NCBI RefSeq assembly: GCF_014851395.1
Contig: NW_024041150.1
Location: 38,203,585 to 38,267,584, forward strand
From: Micropterus salmoides
Lineage: Eukaryota > Chordata > Actinopteri > Centrarchiformes > Centrarchidae
Length of the DNA stretch: 64,000 bases
Direction: 5' to 3'
Shown here: piece by piece, positions 12,601 to 23,915 of the stretch
Position numbering within the stretch: position 1 is the first letter of the stretch
Layout of the letters: each line of letters opens with the position of its first letter
Made by a program: the position numbers and the translations under genes
Notes under the pieces: generated by a model
What the model saw: the letters and a program-made list of their open reading frames with translations, nothing else
The model's database searches: none
Told to the model about the DNA's origin: nothing

Positions 12601-13010
12601 CCTAAATATAAAACTTTACGAGAAAAACATTTCCTCAACTATAATAAAATATATCCTGAATTTAAATTTAAATCAACTCCCGCACTTACTGGGAGAAACC
12701 CAAATCCCAAACAGTGGGAACTCAGACTGATTATTTACTGATTTGTTATACAATTACTGTAGTATGATCACAATTACTGTTATTAGAATATGTTACTGCA
12801 TATCAAAGAGCAAGCCATATTTTCAGTAAGATATACTTTGTCTTTAGTTTGAGCCAGCCTCCCAAAACAGAAATTTCGAACTCTGATTCCCGACCGAACC
12901 TTCGTTAAGTAGATCACATGACAAACATCACATGACATAAACACGTGGAGACCACAGCAACACAAAGGAGGTGAACCCCAGCTGCTAGCACATCGGCCAT
13001 GAACTTCTGT

Positions 13011-13185
13011 TTAGGCACGCACCCCTGTGAAGGTTAGGGTAAAGGGCTTCTCGGGCCGTCAACGCCTTTAACATTATTAGGTAGCTAGCTGCAAGTCCCA
13101 GTGTCCTAGCTGAAAAGGCCGAAAAATCACTATTGGACCTCCCAACCCAACTTTATGACTATTAATTATATGTGACCAGTCTTTC
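13011..13185 (+). repeat. Interspersed repeat, also present at 55600..55830
   Basis: ttaggcacgcacccctgtga and the next 60 bp (gtcaacgcctttaac) recur at 55600 with a few changes, and both copies later contain a cccaacttt stretch. This is a dispersed family of unknown class. Confidence 0.6.
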
Positions 13186-13207
13186 CTCTTATATGCAGTT
13201 ACATATT

Positions 13208-13420
13208 TAAAGGAATAGTTCAACATTTGGGGAAAATGTTTATTCATCTCAGCTTAGCTTAGCACAAAACTGTTGTAGAAACAGAGCCCATGGGCCACCG
13301 TAAAACCAATGTAACAGTGAGCTTTAGACATGTTTTGTTACATAAATTTGAACAGATCCAGGTGAGCTGTTTGTGCTGAGCTAAGCTTAAATGCTGCTGG
13401 CTGTAGGTTAAGATTACAAA
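13208..13420 (+). repeat. Teleost interspersed repeat
   Basis: ggaatagttcaacatttggg followed by ttattcatctcagcttagct matches a very common fish repeat that I recognise by its start; class uncertain. Confidence 0.45.
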
Positions 13421-13479
13421 CACATCAGCAATAAAGTGAATGAGTGAATTTCCGGACTATAAAACCATTCCTTTATTTT

Positions 13480-13690
<211 letters not shown>

Positions 13691-13945
13691 CATTTTATTT
13701 ATAGGTGCCTTTCTGAACACTCAAGATCACCTCACAAAACATGATAAAACAGTACAGCAATAATTGATAAAATCAATGCATAATAATTGATAAAACACAA
13801 CTATAATTACAGTGCATAAAATCAGGGTACAGCCCATCAAAGCACCACAGTGGCTAAGAGATGCACAATGATGGCATTTTGGTGAAATGTTTCGTAATTT
13901 GTTGTGCTTTTTGTGTACAAGTCTTAAAAGAACATAACGCAGCAT
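13691..13945 (+). repeat. Repeat tail beside the AAC array
   Basis: cattttatttataggtgcct followed by ttctgaacactcaagatcac resembles the conserved 3' region of a common fish retroposon. The adjoining AAC array is then likely its expanded tail (inference). Confidence 0.4.
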
Positions 13946-14580
13946 GTTCTTATTTTACATTCACACTTTACTCATCAATCGATTGATTGACTTACACAAA
14001 ATGACAATAATGTTATTAGGTTGCATTTTCTATGAACATACTATATATATCTATACTCTATATATAGAGGCCTCTGTCACCTCATGAAATCTCACACTAT
14101 GTAACAACTCTCCATGGACTACAGAGGCACATGTGCATCTATGCTCATTAATGTGTACTGTCCCTGCTAAATTGCTAAACTGCTTAAATAAATAAGATAT
14201 GCAGGATACTTCCACTTAATGAGGAAAAAGTTAACATTACTGTCAGGTCAAAGCAGCATACATGGGAAAAATTCTGGACATTCTTTATTGTTGTTTACTG
14301 TTTGTAACTGGTTTGACTTGTTCGACAGTCCTCCTGTGGTTCCAGTGAATCCATGTTTCACTGGAACCACAGGTGATGTGCGCCTTGTTTTTATTTCACC
14401 CCACCAAGATCATCATCAGTATGTTTGCAACACATTTTTTAACGTTAGATACTGTCCATGATCGAAGTGGAACCCAAAGGTTAGAGACAAGACAAGGACT
14501 GGAACCTGATCTCGCTCTAAATTAAATGACACATTATTTAATACATACGGGGGAACACGACCTGCACAAATAAACCAGCG

Positions 14581-14760
14581 TTGGGATGTAATTGAGTACA
14601 TTTATCAATGACTGTACGTCAGTCAACTTGTACTATTTTAAGGTAGCTGTGAGAGTATTTCCATTTCATGAAAATTTGTACTTGTACTCCACGTTTCAGA
14701 GGAAAATATTGTAGCCTACTTTTTACTCCACTGCACTGATCTGACAGGTAAATACAGACA
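14581..14760 (+). repeat. Teleost interspersed repeat, related to 31985..32125
   Basis: The attgagtacatttatcaatg stretch, with later tccatttcatg and tactccac... motifs, matches the family also seen at 31985 (gtggtggaaagtaactcaat). Both copies are degenerate. Confidence 0.5.
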
Positions 14761-15059
14761 GGCAAGATAAGGCTTTTATTTTAGTTTAGACACAGATAAC
14801 TTTTTTGGGCTTCATTTTTGGGCCTACATGGATCTCTCCATGCAGGCTTTGGTCGGCTTCACTGTCTGATCTCTGGCTTACCCCCTTGGTTGGGCCTCAC
14901 AGTCTGGTAGAACAAAGACTGGGCCTTCTGATATCCTACAAGCCTGACCCCAGCCTGTTGGAATCCCCAAAGCCTGCCATGCGGCTCGTCTACACAAAGG
15001 GGGTCAGAGAACAATAAAAAGCCCAGATGACCCTGTCAGTTAATTCAAACCAAAGGTTT

Positions 15060-15175
15060 GTATTGGCTGAAGCTTTCAGGGGGCGGAGTAATCCCAGGAA
15101 GTACAGCCATTTTGTCAACGGAGGTATAAAACAACCTCCGAAAAACCCTCATCGCCAGTCTGTTGTGGAAATGTC
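15060..15175 (+). promoter_or_regulatory. Candidate core promoter
   Basis: An inverted CCAAT box (tattggctg, 15061), a GC box (gggggcgga, 15080) and TATAAA (15125..15130) lie in order with ordinary spacing. An ATG (15170) is about 40 bp beyond the TATA box and opens a short frame MSFMERKTGVCQ. No downstream exon was found; the duplicated block starts at 15325. Confidence 0.35.
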
Positions 15176-17550
15176 TTTTATGGAAAGGAAAACTGGTGTG
15201 TGTCAATAATAATATAATTTTAATTAATATAGAAAAAACTTGATTTTAATAGCTCCTGTGTTTCAGCAGGCTTTCTCCTCTGTTTTTAAAATTTTCTGCA
15301 CATTCACAATCTCTCCCACATCTCTGTGTTGTCTGACATTTGCAGAATAATGTCGTAATATACTATACATAATTTAAAATACTATTTTAACTAAATCTAC
15401 TTGTGCATTAGCCCAGGAGCTTGAGGAACCCACTGAGAATGAGTAAGAGTTACAAGAGTTATGTGCCATCTGTACCGGGTTATAGCAAGTTAAATTACTT
15501 ACTGAGCATAACACAGAGTTTTGAAGTCCATTTTGTTTCAATTTTGTCAGTACTTCCTCTATGTCAAGTTATACCAGTGCAGACCAAACTTATTTTGTAG
15601 ACTAGCTTGAGCTCTAAGTTTTAAAAACATTTTCAAAGTAACTGTCCAAGGCTTTAAGCAGATGTTAGCTTTAATTCAAAATTTCAAAAACATTCTTTGG
15701 AAAGTGTTGATTTAATTCTATGCCACCGAAAGTCTCCATAGGCCATGTTTCTCAGTTTGCTAATGATCTTATACTTTTTAACATGAGAATCATCATTGTC
15801 ATAATGAAGGTCTTTCTCTTCACTTAAAACCACAGAATCAAACCAGAAGTCATCCAATATTCACATGTCAGTAGGTAACAGGATGTGTAGCAGACAAATA
15901 AACAACTTCAACAAAACACTGAGCAGACTTGAGGGTACATCTGATCAAAAAATGCAACAACAAACAAAATAGTTTTGGTTGTATTTGGTCGTAATGAGAT
16001 TTCTGCCTTCACCCCAATAATGTGGAGGTGAATTAAACTCAGCTTTAAGGCATTGAACAACATAAGATAAAATCTCTTTCCAGAACCATTGTGTTCCCGT
16101 CACTCTGGATTATCTATACACCTCACAGGGAACAGTTCACAGGGGCTGATTGGTAAATTGTTGTTCCACTGAAAACTGTTGAATGAGGTATGCTGGTAAG
16201 GGGGGCCCGACTCCTTCGGGTGGGACATGGATCCCCTTGCCAGGTGCAAAGACAAATTTCTGGAAGTGACGACTTCATCGTGGAGCTGGTAAAATTCAGT
16301 GTGCGTTTTGCCGTATGCTGAAGAAAAGAGGATGCTGTGGCAGTGAGGGTACACACGTTTCGTTAATTGTTGGTCGGCTACGTGCATGATTCTACGATTG
16401 AAAGAGAAAGTTAAGTGCTCAAGTGGTTGGTAGAGGTACAGAGCAGAAAAGGTGGAGGCAAGGAGCAGGGTGCAGGTTAATTTATTTACTTAGCATTACG
16501 CAGATTCATGTGAGCTCCATTGTTTCAATGTTGTCAGTTTTTCTCTAAGTCAGGTTTTACCAGGGAGTCTACCACATCCTGACCACACAGGAAATCGTGA
16601 ATGTCATTGCAGAACAATGCAGACAAGACATCAATTAAAAAAAATTAAAAAAATGATCTGCAGTAAAATTCACAGATTTTACCATGTGGTCACATGACCA
16701 CATATCAGCTGATCCAGGCTTTGAGCAGATGCCAGCTTTAATTCAATTCCCAAAACATTCTGGAGACTGGAGAGCTTTAGGGTATCTGATCCAGAAATGC
16801 ACCAACAAACAAAATAATCCTATTTGAAAACTCGGTGTTTGAAATATCTGTCCCTGAGATTTCTGCCGCCAACCCAATCATGTGGAGGTGAACTGAATTC
16901 AGTTTGCGACGCTTAAGGCATTGTATAATGAAAAATAAAATCTCTTTCAAGAACCACTGTGTTCCTGTCGCTATGGATTATCCACACACTCTATGACCAA
17001 GTATGCTGAAACAGTTTGAAGCTTTTGTCCCCAAATCTATTGCTGCACCAGTGTACTACACCACCTAAACCACTAAAATATTGCTTTACCTTTCTTGTTA
17101 TCAGAGTTAATGCTAATAAATACCTTATCTAGGTCACATGAACAGCAAAAGTTACAACCTGATACCATATTACAAATTACATGTGATGTTGGTGCACCTG
17201 GAACACTTTGAGGCTGGAAGTTAGAAACTTCAACTGGCAGCAATCTGTCACTACCTTTTAAAAAAGGGTCACTGCCAAATGGCTGGCACCTTGTTAACCT
17301 CTAGACATGTATGTCTATTAAAGGTCAGGTAGTGTTGAGTTGCTGTCCTGCCACACTCAGTGCTACCTGCCTGACTTAAGATGATTCTCCCTCTTCCTTT
17401 GTATTTGTGAGGTATGTCAACTTTTTGGCTTAAAACAAACAGCAATAACACCCACAGTACACTGCCAGTTTGAAGGTTCACCCCTTGAACAGGCTTGGAC
17501 CACTTGATGAGAGTACAAATAACAGGGTGATTTTTTTTTTCTATTTTAAC

Positions 17551-17576
17551 AATGATTCTTTAAAAAATCATTGTCT
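17551..17576. repeat. Small inverted repeat conserved between blocks
   Basis: acaatgatt...aatcattgt forms a 9-bp stem with a short AT loop. The same hairpin recurs in block 2 at about 62137..62162. Confidence 0.6.
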
Positions 17577-17681
17577 GTCATAGTATTTCTGTGGTTTTTG
17601 GTGTAATTTGTGTCTTGTTGTGGAAATCTTGCATGCTGAAATGTACCCAACATCTCCTTTAACCCTTTAAAAAAAGTCTAG

Positions 17682-18056
17682 TTCAATTTTATTTATATAG
17701 CGCCAAATCACAACAACAGTTATCTCACAGCACTTTTCATAAAAGAGCAGGTCTAGACCGTACTCTATGATGCTTTTTAAGCCCAACAGTTCCCACCAAG
17801 AGCAGCACTAGGCGACAGAGGCAAGGAAAAACTTCCTTTTAAGAGGCAGAAACCTCGAGCAGAACCATGGCTCAGGGTGGGCGGCCATCTGCCTCGACCG
17901 GTTGGGGGTGAAGGAGAGAGAGAGCGAGAGAGAGAGAGAGAGAGAGAGGGCAGGAGAGGAAGAGAGAAAAAGAGAGGGATGGAAGGAGAGAGAGAGGAGG
18001 GAGGCAGCCTACACAATATACACACAGAGGTACAGACAGTAAAGGTGATGTTTGAG
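17682..18056 (+). mobile_element. Teleost retroposon-like insertion in block 1
   Basis: It starts ttcaattttatttatatagc then gccaaatcacaacaac, a very common fish repeat head, and runs through a GA-rich tract. Block 2 has no equivalent sequence between the flanking landmarks (about 62260..62280), so it inserted after the duplication or was precisely lost in block 2. Exact ends are approximate. Confidence 0.6.
17912..18000. repeat. (GA)n-rich tract
   Basis: Imperfect GA/GAGG purine run within the preceding insertion. Confidence 0.85.
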
Positions 18057-18208
18057 TTATTTAAAATGCAATTGTTGTCTGTATTTGGTATGCGGTGAGT
18101 TTGCAGAGGCACAGACACAGGCGGTGGTAGGTAACACATGGATCATCAAGATTATTCTAGATTGATTTATGAGCAAGCTACAATTGTAAGAAAAGGACAA
18201 TCAATGAA

Positions 18209-19089
18209 GTCTATGAAGATTCTCAGTCATCCAGGTCATAGTTATCCAACGAAGGTTAAAGTCAAGGGCAACTGGACTTGGTTGAAGATACTGGAAGACG
18301 TTTCGTCCCTCATCCAAAGGACTTCTTCAGTTCTGACTGACTGGCAGGGAAACTCAGCTATTTAACCTCAGTGGGGTCGTTATCTCAGGTCATCGATACC
18401 GCTGGTTCGTTAGTGTTCCTGGTTGCTGTAACGACATGCATTAGACCGCATACACTAGATTGCTTTTCTTGTGTTTGGGTGTGCGGTCTTTGGGGTGTAC
18501 ACCCCAGGAATGCACAGACCTGTATATTGGGGAGACTAAACAACTGCTACACAAACGCATGGCTCAACACAGAAGGGCCACCTCCTCAGGTCAAGACTCT
18601 GCAGTCTACTTACATCTGAAGGACAGAGGACACTCGTTTGAGGACCACCAGGTGCACATTTTAGACAGAGAAGATGGATGGTTTGAAAGAGGTGTCAAGG
18701 AAGCATCTACACCAGGGTTGAGAAGCCGTCATTGAACAGAGGAGGGGGTCTACGCCACCACTTATCCCCCACTTACAATGCTGTCCTTTCATCACTTCCC
18801 AGGAAACTCAACAAACGTAACCTATTGGCCTCAGGTGAAGATACCAACGATGGTCGTTCAGTCTTGGCCACAGGTAGTCCTAACAACTGTAACAACTGTC
18901 GTCACAGCAACCAGGAACACTAACGAACCAGCGGTATCGATGATCCTGGCAAACAACCCTACTGAGGTTAAATAGCCGAGTTTCCCTGCCAGTCAGTCAG
19001 AACTGAAGAAGTCCTTTGGATGAGGGACGAAACGTCTTCCAGTAGCTTCAACCAAGTCCAGTTGCCCTTCATTTTAACCTTCGTTGGAT
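18209..19089 (+). mobile_element. Penelope-like element fragment
   Basis: The 881-bp insert is flanked by the 13-bp direct repeat gacaatcaatgaa (18196..18208 and 19090..19102). It has long inverted arms of about 200 bp (18236..18440 against 19089..18880) sharing gacgtttcgtccctcatcca. Between the arms lies a GIY-YIG endonuclease remnant. Inverted LTR-like arms plus GIY-YIG are hallmarks of Penelope-like elements (established). The left end carries an extra tail of about 35 bp (gtctatgaagattctcagtc). The reverse-transcriptase part is absent. Block 2 retains the unoccupied site at about 62412. Confidence 0.8.
18460..18800 (+). pseudogene. GIY-YIG endonuclease remnant of the Penelope-like element
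   Basis: The frame reads ECTDLYIGETKQLLHKRMAQ followed by HRRATSSGQDSAVYLHLK and KDRGHSFEDHQVHILDRE, the conserved C-terminal nuclease region of Penelope-like polyproteins. The YIG core and the following basic helix are visible. Between about 18690 and 18735 the frame shifts: the continuation NRGGGLRHHLSPTYNAVL lies in another frame. The role in an intact element is nicking target DNA for insertion. Here there is no start, no reverse transcriptase, and the frame is broken, so it is inert. Confidence 0.75.
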
Positions 19090-20514
19090 GACAATCAATG
19101 AAAGTTAGGTGCTAAAGTGGTTGGAAGAAGAACAGAGAAATGCTGGAGGCAAAGATCAGAGGGCAAGTTAAATTACTTACTGAGCATTACACTGAGTTTT
19201 GACTTCCATTCTGTTTCAATTTCAGCACTTCCTCTATGTCAATATACCAGCAAGACTACCACATCCTACCCACACATCATGCACAACAGTGCAGACCAAA
19301 CTTATTTTGTAGATTAGCTGGAGCTCTAAGTTTTCAGAACATTTTCATAGTGACTGAAAAAGGCTTTAAACACATGTCAGTTTTAATCCAAATTTCAAAA
19401 ACATTCTTTGGAAAGTTTTGATTAAATTCTATGCTAGTTCTATTTCAGTAAGTGCCACCGAATGTCTCCATAGACATATTTCTCAGTTTGCTGATGATCT
19501 TTTACTGGATGTATCTAAATCAATCTCCTCTCATCACCTTTATCAGAATATTTAACTTATGAATCATCATTGTCATAAGACAGGTCTTTCTCTTCACTAA
19601 AATACACAGAATGAAACTGGACATCAGCCACAAGACAGACAATATTGACATTTCAGTGGGTAACAGGATGTGTAGCAGGGAAATAACTCCAACAAAACAT
19701 TGACAAGACTGGAAAGCTTTAGGGTACATCTGATCCTTGAATACACCAACAAAAAATGGTTTTGGTTGTATTTGGCGTATTTGATCGTAACGAGATTTCT
19801 GCAATCACCAATAAAGTGGAGGTGAATGGAATTCAGTTTGCTGTGCTTAAGGCATTAAACACAATGACAAATTAAATCTCTTTCCAGAACCATTGTGTTC
19901 CTGTCACTCTGGATTATCTGCACACCTCACAGTGAACAGTTCAAGGGCCTAATTGGTAAAATGCTCCACTGAACACTGTTTGCAGTGTATTCTGTGAGCA
20001 TTTACCTCCAGTATAGAGGAAATGGATATTTCATGGGCAAATAAAACCAAACCTACCTGCAAGACAAGATGCCCTTAAAGGTAAGTTGTTGAGTGATCTG
20101 ACCCTTTAAAGCAGAGGTTCTCAAACTATGAGGTAGGCCTCCCTAGGAGAGAGTTGAAGGGATGGTGGGGAGGGAGAGACCTGGGCCCTGTTTCAGAAAA
20201 CAGGATTATTGAAAACTATATTTTTGTGTAGTATGTTAAGCCTAAAATGAGGGAAACTCTGGATCTGGAGACCGAGATCAGATAAACTCGCTATCAGTAA
20301 CATCAGCAACTGATGCTGTGAAGAAAAAAACGTCAAATTCTAAGATTCTCTCTGACTCCTCCCCTTCTGCGGAGCCTGAAGCGGCTGTCTGAACAACACA
20401 TTTTCTTTTATTCTTTACTGAGAACAACAAATGTACAGGTACAGATCCACTGTGTGGACCACTGTGTGGACCTAGTGTTTGGAAACATTGCCATATTGAA
20501 ATGCCGCATGATTA

Positions 20515-20700
20515 AAGTTGTGAAACGTTACAATTTGGTTAGATCTAGGCACAAAAAGTACTTGGTTAAGGTTAGGAAAAGATCATGGTTTGGGTTAAAA
20601 TAACTACCTACGTCAGTTAACACTTACGTTAACTAACATCACTTAGTTAACTTAAGGCAAATTACGTATCTTGCATAACTTAAATAAAAATATTTAATGT
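20515..20700 (+). repeat. Teleost interspersed repeat
   Basis: acttggttaaggttaggaaa followed by agatcatggtttgggttaaa is a signature I recognise from an abundant fish repeat; class not determined. Confidence 0.4.
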
Positions 20701-20756
20701 TGACTTTTTGCTTCACACAGGACAAAAACCCCGGTCTCCTGGTTCAAAGTCAGGGA

Positions 20757-20999
20757 TCTTGTGAGTGGACCAGTGAGTGGACCTTTGTGGGGACCAGTGA
20801 GTGGACCAGTGACTGGACCGGTGTGTGTGGACCAGTGAGTGGACCGGTGAGTGGACCAGTGAGTGGACCGGTTTACTGGACAGTGTGTGGACCAGTGTGT
20901 GGACCAGTGACTGGATCGGTGACTGGACCGGTGTGTGAACTAGAGAGTGTACCAGTGTCTGGACCTTTGTGTGGACCAGTAAGTGGACCTTTGTGATTT
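20757..20999 (+). repeat. Minisatellite, unit close to GTGAGTGGACCA
   Basis: About 20 variant 11-12 bp units (gtgagtggacca, gtgtgtggacca, gtgactggaccg). Because most units are 12 bp, one frame stays open and reads SGPV/CGPV repeats; this is a by-product, not a gene. A second array closes the window at 63795. Confidence 0.9.
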
Positions 21000-21909
21000 C
21001 TTAATTTAAGTGTCTTGATTTTTAATTTGGACTTGGTTACTTGTTCAAGAAAGCAGCCTTCTCTTGTTAAATGTGAGTTTCATTTGTGAATATCATTTGG
21101 TTGCTGGTTGTTTGTTTGCCATATCCTGTTTCTTGATTCTTTTGGCCCGGTTTTAATTTGTATTTGCTACTCCTCTCCTCAGCTCTGGGCTTGAGCCACC
21201 TGAGGACATAACAACTTGTGATTTAAACTTGTTCTTTCTGATCGACCTGTTTGCTTTATGATGAGAAACGAGTAACATACAACTAGCTGAAGAATATGTT
21301 GTTCTGTAGCATATTTAAATCTTATATTATCGGTATATGTAATATCGGGGAGAGCTCTGGTCAAAATAACAAACAGCTCCTGAGTAAAAAATAAAATCAC
21401 AATACTAAATAAATTACCCCAAAAGAAAAGTTACAATTCCAAACATAACTTCCTCTCAACACAACAAGAGAAATGGGAATGTAACTACAATGGTTGCTGG
21501 GTTTCCTGGGAAGGATGATTAAAAAAACACTTACATAAAATTACCTTTCTGTCCTTAACCTTAACAACAACTCAGGAGCTGTGGTCACAACATCACAACA
21601 CACAAACACTCTGGCTGACTGCAAAAACTGTATTTTCTATTCATGTTTAGCACTTTATTGTAATCATGAGCTGAATGCAGGACATGATGTAAAACTGGTA
21701 TACACAAAACATTTAAAAACCAGTACACCAATTTGAGTACAATATAATATATTATTCAGGAAGTAGAAAGTCTGTGCACAAAGTAACAGCAGCTAAAACA
21801 CTAAGCACTGTAGCACACACCGCTGGCTGTCTTCATTTAGTCATCACTAATCGAGGAAGTCACCTTTAAGCTCGACATTCATCAGAGTGAACCAGCTCCT
21901 GTGAACACG
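21000..21909. other. Upstream region of the signal-peptide exon; no gene recognised
   Basis: AT-rich DNA without recognisable repeats. Any promoter for the exon at 21910 should lie here or just upstream, but no clear TATA box was seen within 100 bp of the ATG. Confidence 0.3.
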
Positions 21910-21964
21910 ATGGAGTTGATGTTTATCGCTGTGCTGTCGTCTCTCTCTGTGGTGATCTCTGCAG
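21910..21964 (+). CDS. Signal-peptide first coding exon of an unidentified gene
   Basis: An ATG opens MELMFIAVLSSLSVVISAG, a textbook hydrophobic signal peptide, ending in phase 1 at a donor (gcag|gtaggt). Phase-1 leader exons of this size are typical of immunoglobulin-superfamily receptors (family knowledge). The next exon was not found: L2 repeat DNA follows at 22500 and the BEL/Pao element from 23454. The gene may continue beyond 30907, possibly to the terminal exon at 33600 (speculative), or be a stranded fragment. Sequence does not match the minus-strand array leaders. Confidence 0.5.
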
Positions 21965-22499
21965 GTAGGTTTCTGCTTGAGGGAACAGGTAGATTACAGG
22001 CTGTTAATTGATTTAAATAAACTGCAGGTCCGCCTGGTGCCTTTATTTGGCTCATTAACGAGTCGGACAGAGGAGATTTAAATGAGATCGCTGAATCTTC
22101 CTCATATGACTGCACATTGTTTCGACATTGTCAACAGTCACTGAGCAACAATCACAAACATTTCATCTTCAACAGTGACGGATGCTTTTAAATGCCGCAC
22201 AGGAATCCTGTAAATGTAATCACTGCTCAGCAGCTGACTCCACACGAACTTCACGCTGTAGCGGAGCAGGGAGGGTGCAGAGGGTGCCGATGTCCCGGTC
22301 CCACGGTTCATATTTTGAATAGGCTAAGTTTGTTTGTGTCTTGATTGCGGGAAAAAAAAAAACTTAGACTCAGACCACACAAATTTGTTTATCTTTAGGA
22401 AGGGTAACATTTCACGTTCCCCTTTAAAACTGTGTACTGATTTTACTCTTTAGGCTACTCCAGTATTTTTTTTTTAAAGTAGCTAATCTACTTTGGGTT

Positions 22500-22775
22500 T
22501 GAAACCCGATCATCCCGGCCTTTCTGTGTGGAGTTTGCATGTTCTCTCCGGGTGCTCCAGGGCTTCCTCCCACCGTCCAAAGATATGCGGACTAGTTTAA
22601 TTGGTTACTCTAACTTGTCCTTAGGTGTGCGTTTGCCTGGTTGTTTGTCGGTGTGGCCCCGCGACTGGCGACCTGTCTAGGGTGTACCCCGCCTTTTGTC
22701 AGCTGGGATTAGCTCCAGCCCCCGCGACCCTGTACGCAGGATAAGCGGTTCACGATGGATGGATGGATGGATGGA
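22500..22775 (+). mobile_element. 3' end of an L2-type LINE
   Basis: Contains the conserved tail motifs gtggagtttgcatgttctct, ctggcgacctgtctagggtg and ggataagcggttcacgatgg, ending in (ATGG)n. This is the standard 3' terminus of fish L2-like LINEs and their derivatives. Confidence 0.7.
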
Positions 22776-23453
22776 GAAGGGGAACCGTGTACAGAAATTA
22801 TTTGGGGCTTTTCTGTGGGATCACTGTCACACGCTTTTAAATGGACTTAATGAACTGATACAGTACACGGTGTAGGCTACAAAATGCATCCCTCCCCCAG
22901 AAATCCATTTGTTGAATCCGGTACTTGTTGTCACTATCTATAGCTGCACTGTATGCTGGGAACCTTTTTTGTATCTAAATATTTTGGCATTTATTACTGT
23001 GCTGTGAAATTGTGAAATGAGTCTGGCTAAGTTAGAGTTCCGCATGTGTAGACCTGGCGCTGTCCAGAGTACTGAAAGGGAGCGGAAGAGACCGGTAGAG
23101 AGTCACTACACGTGCTTAGTTCCGGGCCTCAGCCTGTTTGCTTTTCCTGGTAACTGTTGGCGCAGTGCCGATCCTGCCCTATACAAATCTTCGCAACTTT
23201 ATATTAATTAAATAATAATTAACACAACTCTACTCCCTCTCAAGACCTATTTGCACTAAACTCCCTATCATCACACTTAACAGTGCGGGACGTGGGAAAG
23301 TATTATACATTTGCTATATCCTACTTCTTATAGTTTTATTGCTCATATATGAAGGAAGAACGCCCTTTAAAAACTTTAATGTGGAAAACATGGACAAAAC
23401 CTCAGAAAACTCTCCTCAGTAAAGCTCAATGACACTGGAAGATGCAGATGCTC
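22776..23453. other. No recognised feature
   Basis: The open frame at 23017..23211 (+) lacks any domain. This is the immediate left flank of the BEL/Pao insertion. Confidence 0.3.
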
Positions 23454-23915
23454 TGTAGGAGCCATACACTGGGTTTGTTTGGGTTTCCTCTCTTTTCTTT
23501 GCACTGTAGTGTACATGCACGCGCATCGTGACGTCATCAGGTACTGTGGGTGTGACCGGGGGCGTGGTGTCTGTATTAATGTGTGTGTGCTCACCTGTGA
23601 GGAAGCTTGGGTTGATCATGGCTGCAGGGTGAGCATGGGGAAGAACTTTCTGTTGACCGTTACCATCGTCGTCATCATTACTAACATCTTTCACTGATGT
23701 CTCTGAGGTACCTTTTGCACTACTTACAACATGCATCACTCAAAGTAAGTGATTGGTTTTCTATGTATGTGAAATAGCGTAATAAAGAGACTCAATATGT
23801 ACGATGGTTCAGCGTGACGCGTCTTCAGTGTAAATCCTCATGTTTCAGCCTGCTGTGGCGTTTTAGTTGTTTTGGTGGGTCTGGTCTGTTTGTTTTAGTG
23901 GTATACGCCGCAATA
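23454..23915 (+). repeat. 5' LTR of the BEL/Pao element
   Basis: Starts TGTAGGAGCCATACACTGGG. Contains AATAAA at about 23781. Similarity to the 3' LTR ends at ccgcaata (23915); the true LTR may extend to ...tcaaca at 23926, which would give a CA end. No convincing primer-binding site was identified. Confidence 0.85.

Larger units (their letters stand above)
15325..20340. repeat. Duplicated block 1 (three diverged ~1 kb units)
   Basis: Homologous to 60463..63605. Repeated landmarks are gtaacaggatgtgtagca, aacaaaacattgacaagact, and ccattgtgttcctgtc before ctctggattatc. The ccattgtgttc landmark appears at about 16085, 16958 and 19890 here and at about 61109, 61567 and 63183 in block 2. Unit boundaries are roughly 15325, 16480, 18050 and 20340. 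This block has two insertions that block 2 lacks (17682..18056 and 18209..19089). No protein-coding potential is evident in the units. Confidence 0.75.

Noticed and set aside
17877..18098. Arg/Glu-rich open frame
   Set aside because: Translation of a GA repeat in a retroposon-like insertion.
20697..20996. SGPV/CGPV repeat protein
   Set aside because: Product of a 12-bp minisatellite; no start context, no conserved flanks and the unit mutates freely.
20757..20999. CRISPR-like array
   Set aside because: Units are contiguous 12-mers without unique spacers, in a vertebrate genome.
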